From Myrica gale (lineage: Eukaryota > Streptophyta > Magnoliopsida > Fagales > Myricaceae), in assembly GCA_963930655.1 (NCBI GenBank), contig OZ005604.1, positions 5,838,001 through 5,902,000 on the forward strand: a stretch of 64,000 bases of DNA, given 5' to 3'. Below are positions 36,588 through 49,324 of this stretch, in pieces. Every line of letters starts with the position of its first letter. The stretch's first letter is position 1. The notes under the pieces are model-generated. The model saw only the letters and a list, made by a program, of their open reading frames with translations. It did not search any database and was not told where the DNA came from. A program made the position numbers and the translations under genes.

Positions 36588-37168
36588 TTTTTTGCTTCGC
36601 TTAGGGTTTTCGATTGATTCTAGGGGTTCAATGGCGAACTCAGTGAGAGAGAGAGAGGGGTTTGTTACTGTATGTAGCACTACAGTATTCGGAAGTGGAG
36701 GATCGAGTCGTTAAAAGCAGAAAAGATTCAAAAGAAGAAGACCGCGCAAATAAAGAAAGTAGTACTAAAAATGATTAATCAAACTTTAATCCTTTGCTTT
36801 ACCCTAATTTTCAAATTGTACCCTATGACTCGCAACCGAAATATGGCTTGGCCCTTAGAAAAGAAACAGAAAAAAAAAATAAATATATATATATATATAT
36901 GGCTTGGCCTTTTCGCTGGGAACTTGCAACTAACCACCCCGAAAGACATGGAGAAGGCCCAAGCCCAGTCATCTGTAATAGATATACAAAAATTTTCTAC
37001 CAATGACCAAAGCGCACCGCACCGCACCGCACCGCACCATACTTAACCCGAAAAGGGCCCAACCCAGTCATTGAAAACAAAAGGGCTCTTGCCACTTCAA
37101 ATGTAGGACAGCCTGTCGTTGTGCCACACGTTGTGGGGAGAAGAGAGAGAGAAAAGAAAGGTTGTCGT
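36588..37168. other. MKK6 5' flank and intergenic; microsatellites
   Basis: A GAGAGAGAGAG leader tract lies near 36646-36658. A TA microsatellite lies at about 36883-36900. A (CCGCA)n run lies at about 37014-37036. No gene is recognised. The right limit is the hAT target duplication GTTGTCGT at 37161-37168. Confidence 0.5.
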
Positions 37169-39584
37169 TAGGGCTGTTCATCGGTATCAGTAACCTCTTA
37201 GTAGTGGGGATGATACCAGTTACCATTTTCATCAAATAGCGGTGGCGGTTTCAGGGTGGTTCACCGCCTAACCGTCTAATTTTTTAAATAAGACGACTTC
37301 GTTTTTTATTAGTAAACTTTAGGGTTCCCACGGCATCCTCGACACTTGACACATTCGCCCTTCACATTTCACAATCGCAGTCCCTCCCCCTCTGCCTCAT
37401 TCACAATCGCAATCAGCCCCCTCTTGAAGGTTCGACTCTCTCTTTCACGGTGAATGTCGTCTGCCACTCTCTCTCACAGTAAGTCTCTCTCGCTACCTCT
37501 CACTCTCAATCTCTCTAGCTCTCTCTCTATTTGTCTCTCTCTCTCTCATTTGAGTCATCTCTGCCTCTCCTTCATAGTAAAGTCCCTATCTGCCTCTCTC
37601 TCTTTCAAAGTTCAAACTGATTGGCTTAGTTTTAGTTCACAATTAGTTAAACAGTTATGTAGTTCAATTTTCTACGAATTTCAGTTGTGCTTATTGTTGT
37701 GCTACTGCTTAATTAATTTGGGGCAAGGGGCTTGAATGAAGGTGCTCAGTGACGAATTTTAATTTGGGCCAGGGGCTAGGGCTTGACCAAATGCTTAATT
37801 GATAATTGAATCAATTTTGTGGCTTGAATTAATTGAAGACTAATTGTGATTTGTATTTACAATGTTTGAATTTTGAAAAATTGAAGACTAATTGAGATTT
37901 GTTTTGAGTCTTTTGACAGTGTATGAATTTGGTTAATTGATAATTGACAGTGTTTGAATTTTGAAAAATTTAAGACTAATTGTGATTTTTTTTATAGTTT
38001 ATCAAAATAAATAACAAATTACGAATTGCTGGACTGGAGTGGTATGTCTCTCTATCTTATTCTCTTTATACAATTCAGTTAGAAAATTTAATTAATTTGT
38101 TATGCAAAAAATTGCTTTAGGGTTTGGTATCTGGATAATTGTGATTTGTGAAACTGTTGGAGGATGAGATTGAATTGGTTTGGATAGTTGTGGTTTGTGA
38201 AACTGTTGAAGGATGAGATCGAATTGATTTGAATACTTGGATATATGTGATTTTGTGAAACTGATTGGTTGATTTGGTTTGTAAAATTGTGAATTTTGAA
38301 TTTTGAATTTGAGGTTATGTTTTGTTTTTCAAAAACCTATTTTTTATTTTCAGATTTTCAATCCCTTTATACTCTAAAACATACATCTAAAAGACCACCT
38401 TATGATAACTTCTAATGTGGAGGTGGTTATAATTTTATATGATCACATCTAAAGCTATTGGAAATTCTCACCACTATTGTGCCTCTGAGTCGGTGTTTAG
38501 TACTGGAGGTCGGATCTTGGATCCTTTCCGGAGTTCGTTGGCTCCAAAGAATGTAGAAGTACTAATATGTGATCAGAATTGGTTGAGAGGTGACCCTATT
38601 GTGGGACTGGTTGAGACTCAACTCGAAGTGTTTGATAACATAATTGAAGATGAAGAGACTTACAAGCTTGATTCAGGTAAATTTATTCTTTGGTTGTTAC
38701 TTAAATCTTGATGATTGATTTAATCTAATCATTATAAGTTGATGCTCTTATTTCTTAATTATGTAGAGTTACCTGCTTTGACAACGTATATCGAGATAGA
38801 GTAGGATGCATGTTATTGCACTTGCCCCACCTTTGAGTCTTTTTTAATACTCTTGCATTTGGACAATATTTTTTTATTGTATCATGTATGTATAGTGTTG
38901 TATTTGAGTAATTTTATAGTGTAGACTTATAGTATGTATTTGTTGTAGTTTTGTAAGTTGTACGTAGTTATTTGGATTTAGAAGATAGTCAAATTACGTC
39001 TTAGTGTTTTAATTGTGAGAATGGTTAATATTGAGTTACTTTTTATTGGTCATTCTCAAAAAATTGGGTATATAGAAAAGATGTCATATGATAAGAATCT
39101 TCATGATTAAAATTAACTATTGTCATGGGAATCAATAATATAGCCTACATTTCAATATTTAGATACAATTTCAATTATATTCCTCTATTTATTTCATAAT
39201 TTGTTTTAGATCTCTGTTGTGGATTTTTATTTGAATTGTTTCAAAGCTTTACACTCAAATTCAAATATTTCTAGTCTTCTGGTTTAACCTGAATGTTTGA
39301 TTAGAAAAAGGAAAAAAAGAGTAAATGAGCAAATTGAAATAAGTGTTGTTTGCGATTAAAATGTAAGTTTTTTAATTGCAATGGTAATAGGCCAAAGATG
39401 GAGAAAATAGGCCGAAAAAAATGGACCAACAAGCCCAAAAATAGGTCTAGCGATGGGCAGCTAACTGCTATCGGCAGCACCGCCACCACTGGGCATCGGT
39501 AACCGGTACCAGTACCGGTTGCAAAATTTTGGTAATTGCCCTGGGCGGTGGGGGTATAGCCGCCACCGCCCATGCACAACCCTA
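37169..39584 (+). mobile_element. Ac-like hAT element, 2.4 kb, perfect 8-bp TSD, internally deleted
   Basis: Flanked by GTTGTCGT at 37161-37168 and 39585-39592. Left end TAGGGCTGTTCATCGG; right end (reverse complement) TAGGGTTGTGCATGGG. Subterminal words are GCGGTGGCGG, CACCGCC and ACCGGTACC. A transposase dimerisation-domain remnant is at 38439-38711. The N-terminal zinc finger and catalytic core were not found, so it is a deletion derivative. The perfect duplication implies a fairly recent insertion. Confidence 0.95.
38439..38711 (+). pseudogene. hAT transposase C-terminal (dimerisation) domain remnant
   Basis: The frame contains the hAT C-terminal signature CASESVFSTGGRILDPFRSS, followed by an ICDQNWLRG block, as in Ac-like transposases. 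This domain mediates dimerisation. The BED zinc finger and the DDE catalytic region are not present in the element, so no active enzyme can be made from it. A splice donor or read-through end near 38676 is possible, but the tail after about residue 80 is not conserved. Confidence 0.9.
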
Positions 39585-39592
39585 GTTGTCGT

Positions 39593-41629
39593 GTGCAACC
39601 GTGGGGAGAGGTGAGTGAGGAGAGCTAGTTGGGGCTTTGCGAATGAGGCTGCGGGGAGGGGGGACTAGGGCAAACTTTTTGTTAGAGAGTGAAACAAATT
39701 GTTGTCATCTCACTCTCCAAAATATTTTTTTAAAAAAAAAGCTTAGAAATTTACTTGATTACCTTCAGTTTTCGTATCCTCAAAATCAAGGATCGAACTA
39801 AGAGTCTCGATTTTTGAAAGGTCTAGGCTAACAGCAGATTCTAGCCTCCCCAAAAGCGGTTGGTTTTAGTCAGTCTGATCGGTTTCGGCTCAGTGATGAA
39901 TAACTCTAGGATTAGATACGCCCTCGCGTTAATCCACCACTTTCTAGACAATCCCCTATTTCTCCACATATATTTTTGCATTTGTAACCAAAAAAAAGTT
40001 TGACACCTGGTAAGTACTTCTGATCTGAGAAATATCAAGATCAGACATAATAATAGTAAAAACAAAATTTGAAACTTGCTAAATGAGAGTGAAATTTCCC
40101 CTTATTTAGAAGTACGAAGCCGATTACAAACATAGACTTACAAATTTGAGGTTGTAAATTCAAACCATGTTAAGTTCTTTTATTAGAGGACCTACGACAT
40201 ACATTTAAATTAAGTGAGTTAAGACCATAACACCACTAAAGAATCCCTTTGTTTTGGAATCAATAAAATAGAAAAAAAGATGGACATAATTTTGTGTGTG
40301 AATTTTATGGTATAATTCTAAGAGATATATAGATATACTAAGTGCATTCTATATTATTTAATCTAATTTTGAATAGTATGAACTTTATAATTGGTGTTTA
40401 GCTCTCAAATTTTTGGTCATCCTAAATATTTTAGTTAATATAATAATTTTAAAATAATCAATCTCTCTATTAAATCTTTTTTTATCAAACTAAAAATAAA
40501 AACTTCACTCAAATTATTTCTCTTTATTTTTTTACTAATTTTAAAATCTCAAAATTTTTGAGAGCCAAAGTAACATGACATTTGGAAACAAAATTTTGTC
40601 TAAAATTTTAGGAGTTTGTGAAAAAGGTGAGTAAATAGAATGAAAAAATTGGTGAAAAGTAAAAAAAAAAGTAAAAAAGTTCAAAAATTGAGGAGAGAAA
40701 TTTTTTATACTAATAATAAAATATTAAAGAATTAAAATTATGAAAACAAACGCCAGGTAAATGTTTTCGTATCTATTAGGTAAGTCTTTTTTTTTTACCA
40801 TGGCCTTATATAATTCAGCTGTTAGAGTAGCGCAACAGAGCTAGACTGCGAACAGTGAGTGTGAGCACAACCGACACGGAATATGGTGGAGTTTGTTTAT
40901 AAAAATTTCAGTGAATATTTTTAAAATTTAAAAAAATATTTGGATATTGAGATTTTTTAAATTTTGTGAAAAATATAAAATATTTATGTGTAGATATTAA
41001 AAAAAATTAGAATATATTTATTTTGTTTGCAATTTTTTTTTTGTGAAAATTTTTAGATGGTGAAAATATTGGGTATTGGGATTAGTGAAAAAGTAAAAAT
41101 ATTTTGTGAGAGTTGATGAAAAAATGAAAAAACAGAATATTTAAGTGAATATTATAATAATAAAAAATTATTATAATATATCTGAAATGTTGGATGCCCA
41201 ATATTTCGGGCAACAAACGCCCTCTTTATAACCCGAATTATGGTGAAACAAAAGCCATCTACATCTATGATATAAACAGGAGGGAACAGACATGCTCGTA
41301 AGTTACGGAATCGAGGCGTTACATTAGACCAAAATCCATCAACTATTCTGAGGTCCGGTCCTAGCGCTGACACGCCCCTCCCCGAGTCACTGTCACCCTT
41401 GAGTTTATAGTTGCCGTACTAAACTGGTTTAGCCTCTTGCTGAGGGAAAAAAAAAATAGTTGAGCCTTTTGAATGGAGCTTATGCTAATACACCCGTTCT
41501 CGAGCTTCGAGGGAGTGGGCTTTTTTATAAAGCGAAAGAGCCGTTGCTGTCTTGTAGCAGACGAAGGACAAGAACGTTGCAAATCACTCAGTAGAAGAAG
41601 AAGAGGAAGCATTGTTAGCTTGACCAGCA
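39593..41629. other. Intergenic with MITE relics; GH17 promoter side
   Basis: 40577-40757 (CATTTGGAAAC left; inverted CTGGCGTTTGTTT right) and 40885-41224 (GGTGGAGTTTGTTTAT left; inverted GAGGGCGTTTGTTGCCC right) are MITE-like units of the 18786 family. 41230-41629 is the presumed GH17 5' flank and leader. No clear TATA box was picked out. Confidence 0.5.
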
Positions 41630-44600
41630 ATGGCGAGTGGGTGCAGACTTATCTTTGCCGTTTCACTGTCGCTCATGCTTCTAGGTCCGTGCTTGATGTT
41701 CTAGATTCTTCTTCTGCGCCTCTCCCTTTCGGAATTTTTCTGGGATTGAATGTATTTTTCATTCTTTATTGTCTTTACTTTTTGACATGTTTCAGCTGGC
41801 ATTTGTGTGTTTGGGGAGATTAATTTGTTCTGCATAAATAAGTTTGTGATTCTTTTTAATGGGATTAATATCTGATTCTAAACGATAAAACTGGTTCATT
41901 TTTATTAATCCAATCTTCATCTTAAACAGTGTTTGAGAAAAAATGTCGGTGCTTCTTACTCTGTGCATTACTGCATTGCATTTTAGCTATGGTGAGGACA
42001 TGGTTGTACAGAAAAGTACCTCTCCCTTTTATACTAGTATATGATATGATACGTATTAGCCTGGTATTTAGAAAAAAAAGTATTAGCCTGGTAAGTTGTC
42101 GTTATCTATGCATTACATTCGTGGTTTTCTTTTATAGTGCTAAGTTAACTGGTACTTGCGTTTGCGTTTTTGTTTTGTGGGTCAGAGCCAGATTTGTAAT
42201 TATTGAGCTTGGGACCCTTCTGAATTTTTACTTGCATTATCACAAAGGAATTATCCTAGCATGATTTTTTAATTTGTTTTAATCAAACAAAACTTAAGCT
42301 TCAACTCCTAGTTTAGACCTTATGTATCTATAGCAAAAATATAAATGCCTGAGTAGATCCATTACTTGCCTTCTTTTCATGATCAGAGTACACACTACCC
42401 AGTAAGACAGTTCTGATTCTTCAGAGGAAGTCATTTTTCTTGGAGTTTGGTGTATTTGAATCTTAATCGTGATCTTGTAATTGCTTTAGCATCCTAGCTG
42501 CGAGGCATAGGAGCTTTAAGGTGCAACACGTCTTTCCTTTAGGGACCAATACTATCGCTGTGTCATGTGGTCTTCAAGGACTAGGACCACCTAATAATCA
42601 TTTGTTTTGCCCCATGCATGTCATATTCAATAATTAAAATATCGGTACCCATACTTAGGTGTTGTTGTCATTTAAAGTTTTACCCTTGAATTGGCCCTGT
42701 TGTTTGTATTGTTCACTATGGGGATTAAGAGTTGTGTATTTTACCTGAGGAGAAGAGGACTAATCGATCGTTGTGTAAGTGGCTCAGGATGACCTTGATC
42801 TCTGGTTGCCGTCTTCGTATGAAATGCTTCAGCAGTTGATCTCAAGACTTCAAATTTGTCAATTTCTGTGGCAGGTCTCTGCAGGGGAAGCAAAATCGGA
42901 GTTTGCTATGGAAGGAATGCTGATGACCTCCCCACACCTGATAAAGTGGCCCAGCTGGTTCAACTCCATAACATTAAATTTCTTAGGATTTATGACTCCA
43001 ATATTCAGGTGCTGAAGGCCTTCTCAAACACTGGAGTTGATCTTATGATTGGAATTTCAAATTCAGATTTATTGCCATTCTCCCAGTTCCAGTCAAATGC
43101 AGACACCTGGCTAAAGAACAGTGTCCTTCCTTACTATCCAGCCACAAAGATCACATACATAACTGTTGGTGCTGAAGTCACAGAAAGCCCAAGTAATGTC
43201 TCTGCCTTAGTAGTACCTGCCATGAAAAATGTCTTCACAGCGCTCAGAAAAGTTGGTTTGCACAAGAAGATCAAAGTTTCAAGTACCTTTTCCCTTGGGG
43301 TTTTATCCCGATCATTCCCACCCTCTGCAGGGGCTTTTAATAGTAGCCATGCATTTTTCCTGAAGCCCATGCTGGAGTTTTTGGCTGAAAACCTGTCACC
43401 TTTCATGATTGATATTTATCCTTACTATGCTTATAGAGACTCCCCAAACAATGTGTCTCTAGACTATGCTCTATTTGAGGCATCCACAGAAGTTATTGAT
43501 CCAAACACTGGTTTGTTGTACACAAACATGTTTGATGCCCAGATTGATGCTCTTTATTTTGCATTGATGGCTCTTAATTTCAGAACAATAAAAGTCATGG
43601 TCGCCGAAACTGGCTGGCCTTCCAAAGGATCACCTAAGGAGTCAGCTGCAACTCCCGATAATGCTCAGACGTATAACACTAATTTGATTCGGCATGTCAT
43701 TAACAATACCGGTACTCCTGCAAAGCCCGGAGAGGATCTCGATGTTTATATCTTCTCTTTGTTCAATGAAAACAGGAAGCCAGGGTTGGAATCTGAGAGG
43801 AACTGGGGGTTATTTTACCCTGACCAGACAAGTGTCTATAACCTAGACTTCACTGGAAAAGGTACTGGAGTAATGACTACAGCATCAAATTTTACCAGTA
43901 CAAATGGAACAACATGGTGCATAGCTTCAAATAAGGCTTCCGAAATGGACTTGCAGAATGCCTTGGACTGGGCTTGCGGTTCTGGGAATGTAGACTGCAC
44001 TGCTATTCAGCCTAGCCAGCCTTGTTATGAGCCGGATACCCTAATCTCACATGCATCTTATGCCTTCAATAGCTATTACCAGCAAAATGGGGCTACTGAC
44101 GTTGCTTGCAGTTTTGGAGGGACGGGGGTTAAAATTGATAAGGACCCAAGTATGTATATTAGGATCAAACCTCTTTTGTTTGGGTTTCTATATTAATTGT
44201 GTGGCTGTTCGTGTTATAGATCTAAACTCAAAATTGACTAGAAAATTTACCTGTCACTAGCCACATGAAAGCGAAAGGTAGTCTATTTCTGGGAAAAAAA
44301 AAATAGACAAGTAAACTTTTTAATGATTTGACTTGTCTGTGATATTGGATTTCTTGTCACGAAGTTTCCATTTAGTCTGTAGCATGTTGCAGTTTGCAAT
44401 TGGCCTGGCAAGTTGAAAAGGATTATGAAATTGGGAAACTTCTTAACACAGTTTTAGCAGTTTGACCTGTTGACTTTCTCCTAGTGACCCATTTTTCTAT
44501 AAAAACTTACTGAACAGCTATTTGTATTTTCTGTGCAGGCTATGATAAGTGCTTGTATGTGACAGCTGGGTAAGTTCAATTATGACATTACCTATCTTTT

Positions 44601-44830
44601 TTTCCGTCTTTCCTCTAGTTTACAGTTTCAGTTATCAATATCATAAACTTGTGATTCGTATCTGAGATGGTGGTCATTCTGGACACAGGAGTAACAAAAC
44701 GGTGGCAAGCAATACAACGGCAATTTCTTCCACAACTTCTTTTTCTACACATAATGATGTTTCCACCTGGGTCTCTTCTTGTCTTCTCGTCACTTCCCTC
44801 TGGTTCATTTTGCATACTGGCCATGCCTGA
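41630..44830 (+). CDS. Glucan endo-1,3-beta-glucosidase, GH17 + X8, GPI-anchored, 500 aa
   Basis: Hydrolyses beta-1,3-glucan (callose) at the cell surface or plasmodesmata. Closest in wording to Arabidopsis At5g55180 (glucosidase 4) by recognition. Exons 41630-41684, 42875-44149, 44539-44569, 44689-44830; all GT-AG, 1503 nt in frame. Signal peptide is residues 1 to about 22. The GH17 barrel runs from about 25 to 345, with proposed acid/base Glu119 (TVGAEV) and nucleophile Glu263 (VAETGWPS). The RNWGLFYPDQT block follows. The X8/CBM43 callose-binding module begins at TTWCIAS (Trp366) and carries its Cys set. A Ser/Thr-rich linker and a hydrophobic tail ending LWFILHTGHA fit a GPI signal. Exon 3 is only 31 nt. 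The stop codon lies in a perfect hairpin (44809-44847). Intron 1 (1190 bp) separates the signal peptide from the enzyme. Confidence 0.94.
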
Positions 44831-44847
44831 CATGGCCAGTATGCAAA
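44809..44847 (+). other. Perfect 17-bp hairpin with the GH17 stop codon in its loop
   Basis: TTTGCATACTGGCCATG (44809-44825), loop CCTGA, then the exact complement CATGGCCAGTATGCAAA (44831-44847). The TGA stop (44828-44830) forms the end of the loop. The left arm codes for the last residues of the GPI tail and the right arm is 3' UTR. Confidence 0.97.
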
Positions 44848-46573
44848 GATTTTGAGGGCGGAACTTCTAGAGATGCTGTAATACAGGTACTGGTTTGAGC
44901 AGTTTTCCGTAAATGCTGTTGTTAGAGCCATCCATCCCCGTAATTTGTATGATAGTCGAAGTTACTAAGAAGATGGGCAAGCCTGTGGGATATGTTTAAT
45001 GTTTACATGCTTGTGCGCATGTCTGAGAGCTTCAATGTGTTCTATGAGTTGCTAGCGTTTGCTCGTTGCATATTCTATAAGTGGGTGGAATTACAAAGTT
45101 TTACTCTTGAGGAAATGAATGAGCAGTGGACATGATGTCTTCTTATCTTGTCGCGGGTATGTCAAATCGTTTAAACTTGTGGGCTGAACTGCTCTGTACC
45201 GTGTGAAATTTGTTACAACCTCTAGCAGATGGTTTGAAATTGATTCTAGAAAAACTGTTATGACCAAAAAAATTAGGTTTGAAATTGGTATTAGGGTACG
45301 CATCTTAGACAATTTATTCCATACATGAGCTTTCGACTTTGAAACAGCCATTGTTGAACCATGCAACCTACGTTTTATGAGCTTTTGACTTCCGGCTGAA
45401 CGGGGTGATCACCCCATCACTCCGGTTGGCCACGTCAACCGGAAGTTACAACTTCCTTCTGAGATCTGTGGCTGCCCGAATGGGTGCACTGGAACGTTGC
45501 CTTGGCCTATAAGTAACACCCGTGCCATGTGTTATTGTTACCGGATTTTCCACTTCCAAAAACAGAGCTTATTCGTGCAAAAATTCTCCCTTGGATTTGA
45601 CTGTCCAACGGAATCAGCTCTTCTATGTAAAAAGGCCGCGATATTTACTGGAATTCATAGAATTACGAACCATTCAGTCTGGATATTAGGGCCCATGAGT
45701 TGTCACAGTAATGTTATTATTTGTGACCCCACAATTAATTGTTGAATGAGGTATGTTATCCCAATCGACGAGTGAATATGTTCTTCACTTTCTTGTCGAC
45801 ATTCGAATTTTCACACATGTTTCTGATGTTTGGAGTGTAGGACACTTTCAAACGTCCAAAATTACCTATTATACATTTAGGTCACTCCTATAAGCCTTGT
45901 AGAATGCAGACGCTCTTTTGTTCGGCAAAAGATTTTGTTGGGTCCGATTTGTATGTCTTAAGACATTCAAAACGAAAGGTCACAAGATTGAATGAACTTT
46001 TATAAGATAAATTGCTTGTAAACTAAAGAGAACGAATTATATGATATACCAAAGAATCATACCAAAGAATCATCCCTCCCCTCCCAGTAACTCTGTTCTA
46101 CTAGTTGTTTGGAAGGGTTTTTTCTCTTTTGTTTTACCAAGTTCTACTTCTGACGTTTTACGTTATCCAGTCAAAGTTTTGGCAAGAAGAAGCCGACAGG
46201 GAAAACACGATGACAACTTGAAAATTCAAACACAACCGGGATTTATGCCAACCATATGCCACTCCATTAAATCACGTCCAAATCATGTCGAAACGGAACT
46301 CTAAAGAGAGAAAAACTCATAAGAAAATCATCACAACACTTCCCATCAAAATAGTACATAGACAGGACAGACCATAGCCGTACTTCTCAAGCACCAGACC
46401 TTGGTTCCACGCATAGTTCCCATGACTATTAATAGACCGAAATATTACTGTTTTCTGAGAGTGACCGAAATATTACTTCACTGCAACCAGTAATTCCAAT
46501 AGCTTTACGTCAATGCAACCGGCTATAGAGAAGGGAGGAATATTTGCACAAATTACATGACATACCACGGGAA
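44848..46573. other. GH17 3' flank and intergenic
   Basis: Probably includes the GH17 3' UTR (44848 to about 45100). The rest shows no recognised gene, RNA or element ends. An inverted phrase CTTCCGG / CCGGTTGG / CAACCGGAAG occurs near 45390-45442. Confidence 0.4.
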
Positions 46574-48222
46574 TTAGAGACCCTGATCGACGAGATAATC
46601 ACCAAGCCTTTCAACAATCATATTGCACTGCCCGGGAGTCATTGGTTCATCATAGATACCAATGATTAAGGCCTGATTAGTCTTTTTCACTGTAACACCA
46701 CCGGGGCCCTGAAAATGAAGGAGGAAAGTCTCAGAATATAAGAAAGAAGAAATTGGTTCTTTCCCTTTTCCTCTCTTTAAATATATTCTATGCTGAAGCT
46801 GAGCACAAAAGGCAGAAGTGTTCAATAGTGAGAAAGGTGTGTGCTTAACCCTGAGCGTTAGCTCAGTGTTAATTTCTGGTTTTGACGAATGCAAGAGAGG
46901 AACTTGTCAGTTTTGACATTACTACTTCAAGTAGAAAATAAGACTATTAACATGCACGTTTCTCTGCATAAGCTCCTCACTCCTACTTTTCAATATGAAC
47001 ATACATGAAAACAATGATAACATCTTAGACTTGATGTAAGTTCATCACCTTCTTCCCTCGAATCACAACTCCCGGCTCTCCTTGAATCACCATGTACTTT
47101 GTGCCACCAAGGTACAATCCAGTCGGAGCAAGTGACCCAGGTTCAGCAAAGTCATTCATAATGCCAGTTATTTCTTCAGGCTTGAACTATATTAAGAACA
47201 ACATATTACCAGAGGTTAAATACAGAAAAGCACTAAAATAGAATGCATTCAAAGGATGTCATCTTGACAAGGCATGTGTGCACATTCAGGTAATAACACC
47301 TGCAATTAAGATCTAACAAACCGAGGAAAGGGAAATAGGTCATTTTCGTAATCACCAATAGTCATTTGAGGTTTACGGCAAATAAACAGTTTTCTCAATC
47401 TACATAGCCCAAGACATGTAAGCCCCCACATTGGCGCTGTATACCACCAACGTAAAATCCGTCCTTTCTCATGCATTCAAAACCAGTTTCTTCTCTTCTT
47501 GTTCTTTGTCACCTTCAAACCATATCACAACTCTCCAGCCCATGCAATTTTTCACCAAATCTGTAACTACAAGTTCCCAACTATCACTTTTCTATGAAGA
47601 CATCTAAAAGGCCAAACTATGAGGACAAATGACCCTTCTTGCTAGCTAAAATAGCTTACCCCAATTTCATCTAAAAAGGTAAAAGCTTGTTCATTTAAGC
47701 AACCATGGATAGCTTGGTGTTCATAAATCCTTACAAACATCAAGCTCCGAAGACCAACTACATACCCTGCATACATACTACACACGTATATGCCCACCCA
47801 CACACACAAACATATAATCGCAGATTGATCCAAACCCACACATAATAGTAAAAACCCAATTCCAAAGATCATCAGATCAGGTCAGAAACAAGCTTTAAAA
47901 ATTTAAAAAAGGAATCTCTTTTCAGTTTCTCCGATCCCTGTTAGATCAAAGACTTCAATTACACTAGAGACAAACCAGAAAATGATCAGAACGGAAATTA
48001 GGCATCAAGCCCAGCAATTAAAGCACTTGTTCTGCTATCTAGAAACACCTACAGAAGTAGCAAAAGTACACAAAAGGAACCCAAATAAAAGAATTCAACC
48101 TGAGGGAAAGTGGCGCTCTGGGCCCAAACGCTGCCGTCTTGGCCGATGATGGCCGCGGCAGAGAGGTGATTGCCTTCGATTTCGCACATAAGGTGCTCAT
48201 CTACGTAGGTTTGCCACGACAT
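46574..48222 (-). CDS. Profilin, 131 aa (copy 1)
   Basis: Small actin-monomer-binding protein that also binds poly-proline and PIP2. Three exons: 48100-48222, 47049-47186, 46574-46708; 41 + 46 + 44 codons plus stop, GT-AG introns at the conserved plant profilin positions. Signature N-terminus [13 protein letters not shown], then [29 protein letters not shown], and the C-terminus [15 protein letters not shown]. Length equals the family norm (131-134). Its paralogue lies 8.3 kb downstream on the plus-strand map in the same orientation (56480-58313). The large second intron and intact frame argue for a functional gene. Confidence 0.97.
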
Positions 48223-49324
48223 GTTGCTCTAGTTCTTTTTCTTTCTTCTTCGATCTGAGATTTGCTTAGGCTTCTCTGCGCTTTGCTTGCTTAGAGCTCT
48301 TTTAGAGTCGAATTCTATGTTTGGTGGGTCAAGTTGTCTGCTGAGTAAAGGGGCTTTTGCTCACTCTTGTTCCTGTAGTTTCTAGTTTGCAGTAGCGTCG
48401 AGAGCACGGAGAGTTATTCTTATAATAATATTAATAACGGTATATTACGAAATTACCAAAATGGCCCTTTTCCGATAATTATACGCCATGCTCGGAAAGT
48501 GTGCTCTCCTTTTCATTTCTCACCGTCAAAATCAGGGTTATGGTTTGTTTCTTATTTTTTTTAAGATTTAAATATATTCACAAAATTATTATCGAATATA
48601 TTTAAAATTTAAATATAAATATCAATATATTTTACACAATATTCAACAACTTTTTACTTTTTTATTTAATATAAATTTTCTCTCTCTATACTTTTTCACC
48701 TAACTCCAATACTTTTTATTAAATAATTATATCAAATTATTTATCTCTCCACTTTACACAAACACCAATAAAATACTATTCAACATAAATATTAACAACT
48801 TATCCAAAATCTTATATTTTTACTCAAACCAAACATCTCCCAGGACAGCCAGAGATAAAAAAAAAGAAATAAGCATCGAGCTACCCCCACTAAAGCCAAA
48901 CTTGTTAAATTTTGTTCACAATTATATTTTTACAAATTCTAACCATTTTTTATATATAATTTTCCACATTTTCATAAATTTCGACCTACTTTTCACATAG
49001 AATCCACGTTATCACTAATAAAAATTAAATAATTTTAACCGATTTTTAAAAATCTACTGAATTTTGAAGCTGTTTAATTACTTGAATTTGGGCGTTAACA
49101 AATTAGGTGACTAAATTCAACTCAATTTTGATTTAATGAAAAATCTGCCGTGCCAAATCATAATTTGCCATCTGTACAAAGAAGTATAAATATTAATTTA
49201 ACTTATCTTTAAATTCCAGCTTGAAACTTTACAAATATAAAACTTATAGAAAAAATGTAGATGGTCGGAATGGGAAACTTGAAAATCCGACCCACACAAA
49301 ATGGAGGGGAGGGACCTTCCTTCA
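48223..49324. other. Profilin 1 upstream region and MITE relic
   Basis: 48223 to about 48480 holds the profilin 5' leader and promoter side. 48535-48840 is an AT-rich MITE-like unit (ATGGTTTGTTTC left; inverted GGAGATGTTTGGTTTGAG right). 48900-49310 is AT-rich with no gene. Confidence 0.5.

Noticed and set aside
37425-37445. tRNA B-box-like GGTTCGACTCT
   Set aside because: Lies in CT-rich hAT interior with no A box upstream at a proper distance.
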